Below the pieces are notes generated by a model. It was not told the origin of the DNA. It saw nothing but the letters and a program-made list of their open reading frames with translations, and ran no database searches. The translations under genes were made by a program, and so were the position numbers. Below, in pieces: positions 42,627 through 50,995 of a stretch of 64,000 nucleotides of DNA. Where the stretch lies: positions 124,001-188,000 of the forward strand of contig NZ_JAEDCO010000001.1 of assembly GCF_016294135.1 (NCBI RefSeq). The letters are read 5' to 3'. Source of the DNA: Methanobrevibacter ruminantium (lineage in GTDB: Archaea > Methanobacteriota > Methanobacteria > Methanobacteriales > Methanobacteriaceae). Every line of letters begins with the position of its first letter. Within the stretch, counting starts at the first letter, position 1.

Positions 42627-43424
42627 TTAGAAAGCGAAAGCTTCCCCATCTGGGGATTCCACTAAAAAATTGCAGCAGTCATCACCCATGGTGAAACATT
42701 TAACTTCAGTTACGTCAACATCCTTTTTAAGATAGTTTGAGAATAATGCTTCAAAAATACCTGCATCTAAGTAACAGGTTGGTTTACCTTTTTTAGGAAG
42801 CAAACTGCATTCGAAACATTCATAAGCAGTAATGTTAATGATATCTCCCAATTCTATTTCGAGTTTGCCTAAACCATTGTCATCCCAGAATTGAATGATA
42901 TTGTTACAGAACTTGTTGATGTCTTCTTCATAAAGCTTTTCATACATTGCTGCTCCAATATTCTTACCTGATTGGTTTAATACAGGGTTTATGTTGATTC
43001 CTTCTTGAATTAAGTTAGATCTCAAGGTATGGAACAATAGGAAAGAGAACTTGAAGTTGTCTACATCCATGATATTTTTAACCAAGAATTCAGCTTGTCT
43101 TTCTTCCAATTCCTTTTCATCTCCTGATTGGACTTCACCTAAGAATTTTGAATTGATGAAGAAGATTTTCTTTCTGTGATCGTTTGCATCGAATCTGTAA
43201 CTTACGATTCCATCTTCCCTTAATGATTTCAAATGAACGGAAATGGTAGATTTGGATTTTCCAGTGTTTTTAACAATTTCGTCAAATTCCATATCAGTGT
43301 CTTTCAACATTGAAAGAATTGTTAATTTCACTGGACTTTTAACTACCTTTACACCAAGCTCACCAGGAGCCTTTGCAAAAATTTGAATTGCTTTTGGTCT
43401 GATAGTCTTTTCTTCATTTTCCAT
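42627..43424 (-). CDS. msvR: MsvR-type regulator (HTH plus V4R domain)
   Basis: Methanogen-specific redox-responsive regulator. The 265 residues have an ArsR/MarR-like helix-turn-helix (FDEIVKNTGKSKSTISVHLK and a wing at RFDANDHRKKIFF) and a C-terminal V4R domain with clustered cysteines (CFECSLLPKKGKPTC, CFTMGDDCCNF). In Methanothermobacter, MsvR controls the F420H2 oxidase operon next to it by binding TTCGTA/TACGAA boxes. Here fprA lies immediately upstream on the same strand, and such boxes occur before both genes. GAGGGTTTATT precedes the ATG. Confidence 0.9.
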   Translation of the reverse strand: MENEEKTIRPKAIQIFAKAPGELGVKVVKSPVKLTILSMLKDTDMEFDEIVKNTGKSKSTISVHLKSLREDGIVSYRFDANDHRKKIFFINSKFLGEVQSGDEKELEERQAEFLVKNIMDVDNFKFSFLLFHTLRSNLIQEGININPVLNQSGKNIGAAMYEKLYEEDINKFCNNIIQFWDDNGLGKLEIELGDIINITAYECFECSLLPKKGKPTCYLDAGIFEALFSNYLKKDVDVTEVKCFTMGDDCCNFLVESPDGEAFAF

Positions 43425-43829
43425 AATAAACCCTCAAAAAATAAAAATCTTTAATATTATATAATTCTGTATAAAATTTTTTAAGATTTATAAAAAATCT
43501 TAAACAGTATAAACAAAAATTGTTTGATAATTATAGTATAAACTTTCTTACATATATACTTGTTCTTATGTTTACAAAATGTTTTATTATCTTAGATTTT
43601 AGTACGAATAGTTTTTAAAAATTATGTGGTTTTTTACTAAAAAATACGAACATTCGTTATAAAATATCCAAAATAGGGAAAAAATACGAACAAATTTAAA
43701 AAAATAACATATGTTAAGAGAGTTTTGAAAATAAATAAAAAAGTGTATTCATAAGAAATGAATTTAAAAATTTTTTACAATAATTAATATTTCTTACAAA
43801 TACTTAATTCAAATCATCAAGATCTGAAA
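43425..43829. other. Intergenic, 405 bp, msvR control region
   Basis: Lies between fprA and msvR, both on the minus strand. It carries a minus-strand TATA candidate AAGTATATATGTAAG (about 43548-43562) for msvR and a cluster of TACGAA hexamers, listed next. The part near fprA is AT-rich with no gene. Confidence 0.6.
43603..43690 (-). promoter_or_regulatory. Cluster of MsvR-type boxes upstream of msvR
   Basis: TACGAA occurs at 43603-43608, 43645-43650 and 43685-43690. The middle copy is followed after two bases by TTCGTT (43653-43658), making a near-perfect dyad, ATACGAA-C-A-TTCGTTAT. The hexamer matches half-sites of the published MsvR box (TTCGTA-N4-TACGAA). The boxes lie 40-130 bases upstream of the TATA candidate. 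Confidence 0.65.
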
Positions 43830-45056
43830 TTAAAGTTCTAATTTTTTAGCTTCTTCAACTAATTTTTGACCTAATTTGAAGCTGGTGTCATCGTCTTCTC
43901 CATCAGGTACGTAGTAGATTTCCTGTTGGTCGAGAACTTCGAATCCACATTCAGTGAGTTCGTTTGCGATGAATTCTACAGCTCCACCTCTTCCTCCCAT
44001 GGAACCGAAGGTAACAGCAGGTCTTTTGAATCCAGTTCTGTTGAAGTGGAGACCTTTCAAGTAGTAAATGATGTCACCAATGCTTGGGAATGGGAAATCG
44101 TTGATGGTTGGAATACCAAAAGCAACTGCCTTACTGGTTAAGATGCTTTTTACGATTTCACTTCTTTCATCTTCATGCAAGAAGTACATTTCCACATCGT
44201 ATCCTTCTGCAATGATTCCTTCAGCAACTTCGTGAGCCATTTTTTGGGTAGAGTAGTGCATGGTATCGTAAACAATGGTTACTTTGTCTTCTGCTCTCTT
44301 ACCGGTTGCCCAGTCACTGTAAGCACCGATGATTTTCATTGGGTCAGTCCAGATTTGACCGTGAGAAGGAGCAATCATTTTAACTTGTTCTAAAAGGCCT
44401 AATTCAATGATTTCATCAAATTTATTAAGTACTTTTTTAGATAATGGGGTAATTAAGTTACCGTAGAACTTTTGTGCTGCATCCATAAGTACAACTTCTG
44501 GAATGTCAGTGTCAAATCTTTTAGCGAAACATAAGTGTTGACCGAATGCATCGTTAGGGAATAAGATTCCATCTTCTGCAAGTAAGGTGAACATGCTGTC
44601 AGGCCAGTGAAGCAAGAAAGCATCTAAGAATGCTAAGGTTTTACCGCCTAAGTCAAGTGCATCTCCAGTTCCTACGATGTTGAAATCTGCACCTTCTAAT
44701 TTAGGGTAGTGTCTGAGTAATCCGCCTTGAGCGATCTTACTGCAGTAAATTGGTGCGTCGAATTTTTTCCATAAGTCGTATAAGACACCACTGTGATCTT
44801 TTTCTACGTGGTTTTGAACGATGTAGTCTACTTTCATTTCTCTACCTTCTTGTTCAAATGCGTCTTCGATACGAGCCATCATTTCTTCAGTTTTTCCAGG
44901 ATATGCGTTATCAATAATAGCTACTTTTTCACCAAATACAATGTAAGCATTGTAAGTGGTTCCATCTAAAGTGTATCCGTGGTAAGATCTTAAGTCCCAG
45001 TCAAGTACACCAATCCAGTATACTCCATCACCTATTTTTTGTGCTTTTGCTTTCAT
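43830..45056 (-). CDS. fprA: F420H2 oxidase, flavodiiron protein FprA
   Basis: Reduces oxygen to water with reduced coenzyme F420, protecting the strict anaerobe. The 408 residues show a metallo-beta-lactamase-like diiron domain (NHVEKDHSGVLYDLW, HWPDSMFTLL, FPNDAFGQHL) and a C-terminal flavodoxin domain (VTIVYDTMHYSTQKMAHEVA). Length matches the ~400-residue FprA/FpaA. TTTGAGGAATTGAA precedes the ATG. It is followed by msvR; codon choice looks like a highly expressed gene. In Methanothermobacter the pair is divergent, here both lie on one strand. Confidence 0.95.
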   Translation of the reverse strand: MKAKAQKIGDGVYWIGVLDWDLRSYHGYTLDGTTYNAYIVFGEKVAIIDNAYPGKTEEMMARIEDAFEQEGREMKVDYIVQNHVEKDHSGVLYDLWKKFDAPIYCSKIAQGGLLRHYPKLEGADFNIVGTGDALDLGGKTLAFLDAFLLHWPDSMFTLLAEDGILFPNDAFGQHLCFAKRFDTDIPEVVLMDAAQKFYGNLITPLSKKVLNKFDEIIELGLLEQVKMIAPSHGQIWTDPMKIIGAYSDWATGKRAEDKVTIVYDTMHYSTQKMAHEVAEGIIAEGYDVEMYFLHEDERSEIVKSILTSKAVAFGIPTINDFPFPSIGDIIYYLKGLHFNRTGFKRPAVTFGSMGGRGGAVEFIANELTECGFEVLDQQEIYYVPDGEDDDTSFKLGQKLVEEAKKLEL

Positions 45057-45149
45057 TTCAATTCCTCAAAATATTTAATTGAATAATCTTAATACATAAA
45101 ATCTTATGTATTACATTTCAGCATATTTTCTTAACTAAAGTAATATTAG

Positions 45150-45220
45150 TTCGTAAATGCTTAAACATCTATTTATATGTTTTTCTACATATATAAAGTT
45201 TTGGTTTGATAGAATACGAA
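45150..45220 (-). promoter_or_regulatory. fprA promoter with TTCGTA/TACGAA boxes
   Basis: On the plus strand TTCGTA lies at 45150-45155 and TACGAA at 45215-45220. Between them are two TATA-like sequences reading towards fprA, CTTTATATATG (about 45188-45198) and AACATATAAATAG (about 45165-45177). So one box sits upstream of the TATA region and one near or after the start point. This suits control by MsvR. Confidence 0.6.
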
Positions 45221-45267
45221 CAAAATTACCACTGAAAAAATAAATGGAAATAAAAATGATAATTACA

Positions 45268-46425
45268 TTAGAATGGGGGTCCAACCACTCCGACAACCAG
45301 ACTAACCACAATAATTATTCCCATAAAGAAAGACATGAATGTTACAATTGGCTTATAAGCGCTTTCAGGCATTATGTAGGACAAGAGATTTTCAAGCAAA
45401 TGACCTCCATCCAAAGGTTTCATTGGAAGCAAGTTGAAAGTGCCGATAGCAAAATTCAGGAAATAAATCCAAAACAATAACTCACTTAAAGGCATTAAAA
45501 TCCATAATAAAGGAGTGTAGAACTGATTGTCAAAGCCATCTGCAATAACGTTGTTTGTATTGACTTGGACTCCCATAAAGCCTAAGGATCTGTTCATAGG
45601 ATTTGATTTCAATTGGAAACTGTAATCTCCTTGATCCGTGTGAATATTAACCGTTTCATTTGGCTTTAAGGTATTTGTAGCTTTCTGAAAAGACGCCATG
45701 TCATTTACAGTGAGATTATTTATTGATCTGATTACCATCCCTTCAGACATATGATTAATGGCATTTCCATCTGAAGTCAATCTGTTAATGACAACCCCAT
45801 CATCTTCAAACACCATAGGCACGATAAATGAAGAAATGACCATCATGATAATCATTGCAATAGCTGCTAAGGTTAAATTTGCCATAGACCCTGCTACATA
45901 AATTCTCATCTTGGCTGGGCGGCTTAATTCATTCAATTCCTCTTCATCAGGTTCTACAAAAGCCCCGGGAATAATCGCAAACAACAAGAGCCCTATTGAA
46001 TTTATATTGATTTTTTCCACTCTTGATAAGATTCCGTGACTGAATTCATGAACTATCAGAACTGTTGCAATAGCAATAAGTCCAGCAAGCAATGGAATGA
46101 ATATAGGGGAGCCTGGGACTTCAACTCCTGGAACGACTAAACTAACTGTAGGAGCATCCACCAATGTCTTTAATGAATAGACCAAGGCACCAGCCATTAA
46201 AATCATGAATCCGGTTGAGATAACGATTCCTAAATTCATGTACCATTTCCAAAATCTTGGAGCACGATTGGCCAATCTATCTATAAAACCTCTTAACCTT
46301 TGTGTTCTCCACATCAAAATAGGAAAATTAACTTCAACTCCATGGTCTGTAAGCTGGTTTTTAAATACAATTGCAATAGTCCATATGAGAATGAAAGCTA
46401 TCACATAATAATATATACCGTTCAT
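45268..46425 (-). CDS. Site-2 protease (M50) family membrane protein with PDZ-like domain
   Basis: Intramembrane zinc protease of 385 residues. The HEFSH zinc motif lies in TVLIVHEFSHGILSRVEKI and the third ligand in LLPMKPLDGGHLLENLL. A PDZ-like region (MVIRSINNLTVNDMASFQKA) sits in between, outside the core helices. Layout matches the RseP/S2P family. Substrates are unknown; related archaeal enzymes cut membrane-bound regulators. Its ribosome site (GTGTTATT) is weak. It is convergent with nothing and divergent from a secreted protein gene. Confidence 0.9.
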   Translation of the reverse strand: MNGIYYYVIAFILIWTIAIVFKNQLTDHGVEVNFPILMWRTQRLRGFIDRLANRAPRFWKWYMNLGIVISTGFMILMAGALVYSLKTLVDAPTVSLVVPGVEVPGSPIFIPLLAGLIAIATVLIVHEFSHGILSRVEKININSIGLLLFAIIPGAFVEPDEEELNELSRPAKMRIYVAGSMANLTLAAIAMIIMMVISSFIVPMVFEDDGVVINRLTSDGNAINHMSEGMVIRSINNLTVNDMASFQKATNTLKPNETVNIHTDQGDYSFQLKSNPMNRSLGFMGVQVNTNNVIADGFDNQFYTPLLWILMPLSELLFWIYFLNFAIGTFNLLPMKPLDGGHLLENLLSYIMPESAYKPIVTFMSFFMGIIIVVSLVVGVVGPPF

Positions 46426-46595
46426 AATAACACAATAAAGATTTTTAAAAGTTTAAAATATTATAAAAAATTATTCTTTAATAAGATTTTTTGAATAAAT
46501 TTTTATTTATTTGAATAATATTATTAAGTTTTCATAATATAAAAAAGTACTCATTTTAGAAATTTTTAAAAGACATGAAGAGAATAGAATAAAAC

Positions 46596-47264
46596 ATGAA
46601 TAAAAAAATAATTTTTTTAACATGTGTAATTGGGATTATAGCGCTTTTGGCCATTAGCGCAACAAGTGCTGAAAAAAGTGATGTGGACACTTCAGATTGG
46701 GTGAATATAACTGTATACAACACCAATTTTCAGATTCCTCCAGAGTATGGGGGAGGAAGCGAATCTGGAGGAAACTATGTTAAGACAAATGTATTCACAT
46801 TTGGGCTTGTAGCTTTGGAAGATGACAAGTCCCTTAAAAACAACTATGGATACGAATCCACACTTGATGAACTTTATGACGTTGAAGAGATGGAAATTGA
46901 CGGCCATCATGCAGTTGCCTATTACAGCCATAGAAGCATAGTTGACCATGACGTAACCTATCTCTACTTTGAATCAAACAAGACATTCTATGCATTGAGC
47001 TATGATGGAAACGATGTTAATGATACAATGAAGAAGATTGTTTCCTTTAGTCCTAAATCAAAGTTCACTAAAGAAAAATTCAATGAAAAGTTAAACAATC
47101 TTCAAGATGAGTATATTGAAGAGCAAAAAGAAGCTGAAGAGCAATCTGCCTATGACCAAGGTTATAATAATGGATATGCTCAAGGAAGCTTGAACAGCAG
47201 AAATAATCATGATGACTACTTTGCCTACTACTTATTCTATAGATTAGGAAAAAGAAGTCGTTAA
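46596..47264 (+). CDS. Predicted secreted protein, unknown function
   Basis: I do not recognise a domain. The 222 residues start with a signal peptide, MNKKIIFLTCVIGIIALLAI ending near ATSA. The mature part has SDWVNITVYNTNFQIPPEYG, an invasin- or cyanobacterial-like fold with many aromatic residues, and two potential glycosylation sites. The C-terminal third is rich in Gln, Asn and Tyr (YDQGYNNGYAQGSLNSRNNH). Probably an outer-surface protein of a Methanobrevibacter type. No strong ribosome site before the ATG. Confidence 0.7.
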   Translation: MNKKIIFLTCVIGIIALLAISATSAEKSDVDTSDWVNITVYNTNFQIPPEYGGGSESGGNYVKTNVFTFGLVALEDDKSLKNNYGYESTLDELYDVEEMEIDGHHAVAYYSHRSIVDHDVTYLYFESNKTFYALSYDGNDVNDTMKKIVSFSPKSKFTKEKFNEKLNNLQDEYIEEQKEAEEQSAYDQGYNNGYAQGSLNSRNNHDDYFAYYLFYRLGKRSR

Positions 47265-47360
47265 CTTAGAGATAATCAAAAATAGATTAATTAGAATCTA
47301 TTAAAATAAAAAATAAAGAAATAAAAAAATTAAATAAACAATAAATCCTAAAAATAGCAA

Positions 47361-47397
47361 AGATAAGGTTTATAATTCTTATCTAAATTCTTTTTTT
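47361..47397 (+). terminator. Terminator after secreted protein gene
   Basis: AGATAAG (47361-47367) pairs with CTTATCT (47378-47384) across ten bases, followed by a T-run at 47391-47397. A second hairpin, AATAGATT/AATCTATT (47281-47302), lies nearer the stop codon. Both sit between convergent genes. Confidence 0.6.
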
Positions 47398-47445
47398 AAA
47401 ATATAAAAAATATAAGATTATTTAAAAAAATTAAATTTTAAATCT

Positions 47446-48672
47446 CTAAAGGCTAGGCCATGCCATATCATTGAAGAAGATCAAGTCAACTTCATCTCCT
47501 TTTTCAATTCCCTCATGGTTTTCATCAATGATAATGTAACAATTTGCCTCTACCATTGATCTGATGATACCAGAACCTCTATTCAATACATGATGAACGC
47601 CAGTGTCATCAGCTACTGCACGAATATAATCTGTTCTTCCAAGAGAGGAGGGTATTTTGGTTTTGGATACCCTATTAATCACTTTATGGGAATAATCGAG
47701 TCCTTGCATTTTAAATAGGTAATGCCTTGCAATTATATCAAACTGACCCATAGCAGCTACTGGTTGACCTGAAAGCATGAATACTTGTGTGCCATTTACT
47801 ATACCAGCACCTACAGGTTTGCCTGGCCTCATTGCAACACCGTGGAATAGGACTTCGCCTAATTCCTCTACAGCTTCAACAACCACATCACCTTTACTGA
47901 TAGCTGTTCCTCCAGTGGTGATGACTACATCATATTCATTAGTTGCTTTATCAATAGCTTCCTTAACTGCATCAAAGTCATCTGCACCATGTCCTATATC
48001 CACAATAGCTCCTGCACTTCTAATCAATGCAGCAATGCTGAATTGATTGGAATTAATTATTTTAGCCTTATCAAGCTCTGGAGAAGGTTCAACCAATTCA
48101 TTACCTGTTATTAGCAATTTAACTCTTGGCTTTTTGTAAACTTCAACTTCACTGTGACCTGCTGAAGCAATCAATCCCATCTCCTGTGGTCTGATTAAAA
48201 CATTTTCACCTAACAATTCATCTCCTTCAGCAATGTCTTCAGCCTTTGGAGAAATGTTTTCACCAGGAGTCACTTGTGAATGAATCTCTAAATTATCACC
48301 ATCTTCATAGGTGAATTCCTTCATTAAAACAGCATTTGCGCCATCCGGAATAGGTGCACCGGTTGCTATAACAATAGCTTCACCATTGGATAAGGTTTTA
48401 TCTGAAAAATCCCCTGCTCCAATCCTATCAATGATCTTTAATTCTTTAATGACATTATTGGAAGCTCCAAAGGTGTCCTCTGCAATCACAGCATATCCAT
48501 CCATAGCAGATTTGTCAAATGGAGGGGAATTGTGATAAGAGGAAATGGAATGAGCTAAAACTCTACCTTGAGAATCTTTTAAATGTATCTTTTCTGTATC
48601 CATAAGCTTTTGATTCTCATCAATTTTAGCTAAAGCGTCTTCCAATGGAATTAAATTTGATATAAACTTCAT
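47446..48672 (-). CDS. moeA: Molybdopterin molybdenumtransferase MoeA
   Basis: Inserts molybdenum or tungsten into molybdopterin, needed for formylmethanofuran and formate dehydrogenases. The 408 residues show the MoeA N-terminal part (SYHNSPPFDKSAMDGYAVIA), the DPDG-like IATGAPIPDGANAV, TTGGTAISKGDVV, and the GVAMRPGKPVGAGI segment of the catalytic domain. I prefer the ATG at 48672, preceded by GGACGATAAT, over 48684. Length is normal. Transcribed alone, following the purL gene by about 100 bases on the same strand. Confidence 0.94.
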   Translation of the reverse strand: MKFISNLIPLEDALAKIDENQKLMDTEKIHLKDSQGRVLAHSISSYHNSPPFDKSAMDGYAVIAEDTFGASNNVIKELKIIDRIGAGDFSDKTLSNGEAIVIATGAPIPDGANAVLMKEFTYEDGDNLEIHSQVTPGENISPKAEDIAEGDELLGENVLIRPQEMGLIASAGHSEVEVYKKPRVKLLITGNELVEPSPELDKAKIINSNQFSIAALIRSAGAIVDIGHGADDFDAVKEAIDKATNEYDVVITTGGTAISKGDVVVEAVEELGEVLFHGVAMRPGKPVGAGIVNGTQVFMLSGQPVAAMGQFDIIARHYLFKMQGLDYSHKVINRVSKTKIPSSLGRTDYIRAVADDTGVHHVLNRGSGIIRSMVEANCYIIIDENHEGIEKGDEVDLIFFNDMAWPSL

Positions 48673-48775
48673 ATTATCGTCCATAAAATAAATTAATAAA
48701 CTAATAAATAAACTAATAAAATAAATAAGATTAAATTTTTAATAAAAAAATAAAAGAAATGATAAATATTATAAA

Positions 48776-50986
48776 TTAAGCCATGTACTTTTCAATGACA
48801 CCATGATAAGCATCATCCAAGTCAGCTACAGCTAAATCTACAATGGTTTCATCATCTTTCTTAATGACTAATGAATCTCCCTTGACTTCACCGATAATTG
48901 CAGCATCCACATCAATGGAATCGAGTATTTCATCTGCCTTATCAGCACTTACGGTTATGATAAATCTTGCATGGGATTCAGAGAACAACAAGTTATTGTC
49001 ACTGATGCCCTCTTCAGCTGGAACCTTGCTAATGTCAACTTCACAACCAAGTTTGCCGCTCATAGCCATTTCAGATAAAGCAATAGCTATTCCACCAGCA
49101 GAGACATCGTGGGTAGCGGTTATTGCAAGTTCATCTTCGCCTTCAAGGAATTTTACATAATCCCCATCATTTTCAATTAAGTCAAGAATGGTGTTTGCAG
49201 ATGCCAATTCATCATCGATTCTGATTTTAGGAGCATCCCCTTGTTCAAGAGAATGTACAGCTCTGTGGTATTCGGAACCTTCAACTTCATCATAGGTTTT
49301 ACCGATAATGATGATTTTATCCCCTTCTTCCTTGAATGGAAGTGTTCTGATGCTTGAAAGCTTTTCAACACCGATTACCCCTACTGAAGGGGTTGGGTTG
49401 ATTTTAATACCTTCTGTTTCATTGTAGAAACTTACATTTCCACTGATTACAGGAGCTTCGAATTTCCTTGCAATGTCAGACATTCCCTTAATGCACTCCT
49501 TGAATTGCCAGAGGATTTCAGGAGTTTCAGGGTTACCGAAGTTTAGACAATCTACAACAGCATAAGGTTTAGCACCCATTGAAACTACATTACGGATTGC
49601 TTCTGCAACACTTCCTGCTCCACCATCGTATGGAGCCAATTTAGTGTGGATTGTATTGGAATCAGCAGTAATTGCAACAGCGGTTTCATCATCAATTTGC
49701 AATACAGCTGCATCATCACCAGGTTTTACTACAGTTCTGGTTTGAACTTCATGGTCATATTGCTTGTAAACCCATTCCTTGCTTGCAATGTTAGGGGAGG
49801 ACAATACTTTAATCAATGATTCATCTATTGGACCATCAACCACTTCAACCAAATCGGTTGGTTTAGCAGGTTCTCTCATTTCCCTATCAAGTGAAGGTGG
49901 ATCCGCTAAAAGAATAGTTGGAACATCACATAATGTTTGGAGTTCCACTTCTGCATCGAAATCCTTTACAAGCATATGGTTTCCATCAGTAACTTCACCG
50001 ATCACTGCAGATGGAATCTCATGCTTGTCACAGATAGCTTGAGCCAATTCAACATCTTTAGGGTTGATGACAAAAATCATACGTTCTTGTGATTCTGAAA
50101 GCATAATTTCATAAGGGGTCATTCCCTCTTCACGAAGAGGAATAGCCCTAAGGTCTACAACTGCACCGTTTCCAGACTTGTCCACAAGTTCTGAAACACA
50201 GCAGGTAAGACCTCCACCACCTAAATCCTTTACACCGGAACAATCGATTTTTTCAAGGATTTCAAGTGAAGCTTCAAGCACTCTCTTTTTAGTGAATGGG
50301 TCTGCAACTTGCACAGCAGGACGGTCTTCGGTTTCAGAGTTGGAAGTTAACTCCTCAGATGCAAAGGTTACTCCATGAATACCATCTCTACCAGTGGTTC
50401 CACCCATAAGCAAGAAAACATCTCCAATATTTGGAGCAACTGCCATTACGATTTCGTCCTTTTTAACAAGCCCTGCACACAATACGTTTACAAGAGGGTT
50501 GGTTCTGAAGGACTCATCAAATTCAATCTCACCAGCAACAGTTGGAACACCTACCCTATTACCATAGTCAGATATTCCTTCAACAACATGCTCAAACAAG
50601 TATCTGGACTTTTGGTCTTCAAGTGGGCCGAAACGTAAACTATCCAGAAGTGCAATTGGCATTGCACCCATAGAGATAATGTCTCTCAATATTCCTCCAA
50701 TACCAGTTCCTGCTCCACCATAAGGCTCAATAGCTGAAGGATGATTATGACTTTCCATACCTACAGCAAGAGCATATTCATCTGTAATGGATACAAGACC
50801 TGCATCATCTCCAGGCCCTAAAACTATGTTTTCTCCTTCAGTAGGGAACAATTTTAAAATTGGCCTACTACTTTTATATGAACAGTGCTCAGAGAACATT
50901 ACATCTAACATTCCCTCTTCCAATTCGTTCATTTCTCTTCCAAGAATTCCTTCAATATATTTTACTTCAGAATCTGTTAAAGTCAT
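48776..50986 (-). CDS. purL: Phosphoribosylformylglycinamidine synthase subunit PurL
   Basis: ATP-dependent amidotransferase synthetase subunit for the fourth step of purine synthesis. The 736 residues contain MFSEHCSYKSSRPILK near the N terminus, GPGDDAGLV, GVKDLGGGGLTCC, and the second repeat KPGDDAAVL and ATHDVSAGGIAIALSEMA. Length and duplicated core match the archaeal small PurL that works with PurS and PurQ. AAGGTGTTTTT, just after the ileS stop, precedes the ATG, so ileS and purL are probably co-transcribed and coupled. Confidence 0.97.
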   Translation of the reverse strand: MTLTDSEVKYIEGILGREMNELEEGMLDVMFSEHCSYKSSRPILKLFPTEGENIVLGPGDDAGLVSITDEYALAVGMESHNHPSAIEPYGGAGTGIGGILRDIISMGAMPIALLDSLRFGPLEDQKSRYLFEHVVEGISDYGNRVGVPTVAGEIEFDESFRTNPLVNVLCAGLVKKDEIVMAVAPNIGDVFLLMGGTTGRDGIHGVTFASEELTSNSETEDRPAVQVADPFTKKRVLEASLEILEKIDCSGVKDLGGGGLTCCVSELVDKSGNGAVVDLRAIPLREEGMTPYEIMLSESQERMIFVINPKDVELAQAICDKHEIPSAVIGEVTDGNHMLVKDFDAEVELQTLCDVPTILLADPPSLDREMREPAKPTDLVEVVDGPIDESLIKVLSSPNIASKEWVYKQYDHEVQTRTVVKPGDDAAVLQIDDETAVAITADSNTIHTKLAPYDGGAGSVAEAIRNVVSMGAKPYAVVDCLNFGNPETPEILWQFKECIKGMSDIARKFEAPVISGNVSFYNETEGIKINPTPSVGVIGVEKLSSIRTLPFKEEGDKIIIIGKTYDEVEGSEYHRAVHSLEQGDAPKIRIDDELASANTILDLIENDGDYVKFLEGEDELAITATHDVSAGGIAIALSEMAMSGKLGCEVDISKVPAEEGISDNNLLFSESHARFIITVSADKADEILDSIDVDAAIIGEVKGDSLVIKKDDETIVDLAVADLDDAYHGVIEKYMA

Positions 50987-50995
50987 AAAAACACC

